Shown here: one piece after another, positions 4,832 through 5,250 of the stretch | How the letters are laid out: each line of letters starts with the position of its first letter | How positions within the stretch are numbered: the stretch's first letter is position 1 | Source of the DNA: Nitrososphaeria archaeon | Lineage (GTDB): Archaea; Thermoproteota; Nitrososphaeria; Nitrososphaerales; Nitrososphaeraceae | DNA: 5,250 bases | Assembly (NCBI GenBank): GCA_021324715.1 | Contig: JAJPIN010000124.1 | Location: 1-5,250 of the forward strand | Direction of reading: 5' to 3' | Notes under the pieces: generated by a model | Told to the model about the DNA's origin: nothing | Databases searched by the model: none | Seen by the model: the letters and a program-made list of their open reading frames with translations, nothing else | Translations under genes and position numbers: made by a program

Positions 4832-5250
4832 ATGTACACTGTTGAAATTCTATGCATTGGTAATGAGTTGCTTTCTGGCATAACTTTAAACACAAATGCT
4901 CATTGGATATCAAAAAAAATTACGAACATTGGTGGTTTTGTTAGAAGAGTGACTGTAATTAGAGATGATCTAGATGAGATTAACCTGACCCTAACACATT
5001 CTCTAAGCAGGAAACCTAAATGGATAATTATTTGTGGAGGACTGGGTCCTACCTATGACGATAAGACATTACTGGGAGTTGGTAAGACACTCAAAAAGGG
5101 ATTGAAGTTGAATAACATTGCATTAGATATGGTAAAAAAAAGTTATAGTCAAAGACATCAAACGGTGAAAATTAATAAAGCAAGATTAAAGATGGCAATA
5201 ATTCCAATAGATTCGACTCCAGTTCAAAATCCTGTTGGTAATGCACCTGG
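4832..5250 (+). CDS. CinA-family / MoCF-domain protein, N-terminal part (cut by window edge)
   Basis: ATG 4832 opens a frame still open at the window end, giving 139 residues. It starts MYTVEILCIGNELLSG, followed by NTNAHWISKK, GGLGPTYDDKT at about 69-79, KARLKMAIIP and NPVGNAPG. These are the hallmark blocks of the MoCF/molybdopterin-binding fold as found in CinA proteins: IGNELLSGxxxNTN and GGLGPTxDDxT form the nucleotide/pterin-binding surface. In bacteria CinA has ADP-ribose pyrophosphatase and NMN deamidase activity in pyridine-nucleotide recycling. Archaeal members often carry only the N-terminal domain and their substrate is not settled. No Shine-Dalgarno site is seen, and the gene starts 50 bases after the preceding plus-strand gene. 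The family call is secure; the exact role is open. Confidence 0.9.
   Translation, partial: MYTVEILCIGNELLSGITLNTNAHWISKKITNIGGFVRRVTVIRDDLDEINLTLTHSLSRKPKWIIICGGLGPTYDDKTLLGVGKTLKKGLKLNNIALDMVKKSYSQRHQTVKINKARLKMAIIPIDSTPVQNPVGNAP

Noticed and set aside
1..5250. CRISPR array or insertion sequence
   Set aside because: No regularly spaced repeats, no transposase-like frame and no terminal inverted repeats were seen.

Overview
The window looks archaeal, most likely from an ammonia-oxidising Nitrososphaerota (Thaumarchaeota) of the Nitrososphaera/Nitrosocosmicus type. This is inferred from several signs. A serine tRNA gene carries an intron at position 37/38 with a recognisable bulge-helix-bulge (BHB) splice motif. 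Several genes have a TATA-like box about 20-30 bases before an ATG and no Shine-Dalgarno site, as in leaderless archaeal transcripts. There are several very small CxxC/H zinc-binding proteins, the sequence is A+T rich, and the right edge holds a CinA-type MoCF-domain protein. No sequence search could be run, so the lineage is a judgement.

Layout. Positions 1-851 hold three short plus-strand genes for small Cys/His-rich, probably zinc-binding proteins: the end of one C2H2 protein, a complete 44-residue C2H2 protein, and a 70-residue CxxC-rich protein. Positions 960-1895 (minus) hold a purple-acid-phosphatase-like metallophosphoesterase with a hydrophobic N-terminus. It has lost key metal-site residues and has no good start codon. 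Positions 2088-2243 (plus) hold another small Cys/His protein.

The most interesting part is 2290-4126. A complete tRNA-Ser(CGA) gene lies on the minus strand at 4106-4237. The last 23 bases of its 3' region (4104-4126) are repeated exactly, in the same orientation, at 2290-2312, where no tRNA body is attached. This is the footprint of an element integrated at a tRNA 3' end. The roughly 1.8 kb between the repeats has one large gene, a 349-residue protein of higher G+C than its surroundings with an HExxExxTDP motif. It also has one small upstream gene for a 53-residue protein with a good Shine-Dalgarno site, a 16-bp perfect palindrome near the distal end, and no integrase. I read it as a cryptic, integrase-less mini-element or the remnant of a larger one. 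The tRNA itself appears to have a second insertion in the D-loop.

Positions 4317-4781 (plus) hold an unrecognised 154-residue protein divergent from the tRNA. From 4832 to the window edge is the N-terminal part of a CinA/molybdopterin-binding-domain protein. Apart from the element's two minus-strand genes, which may share a transcript, the genes look individually transcribed, and no multi-gene pathway is evident.
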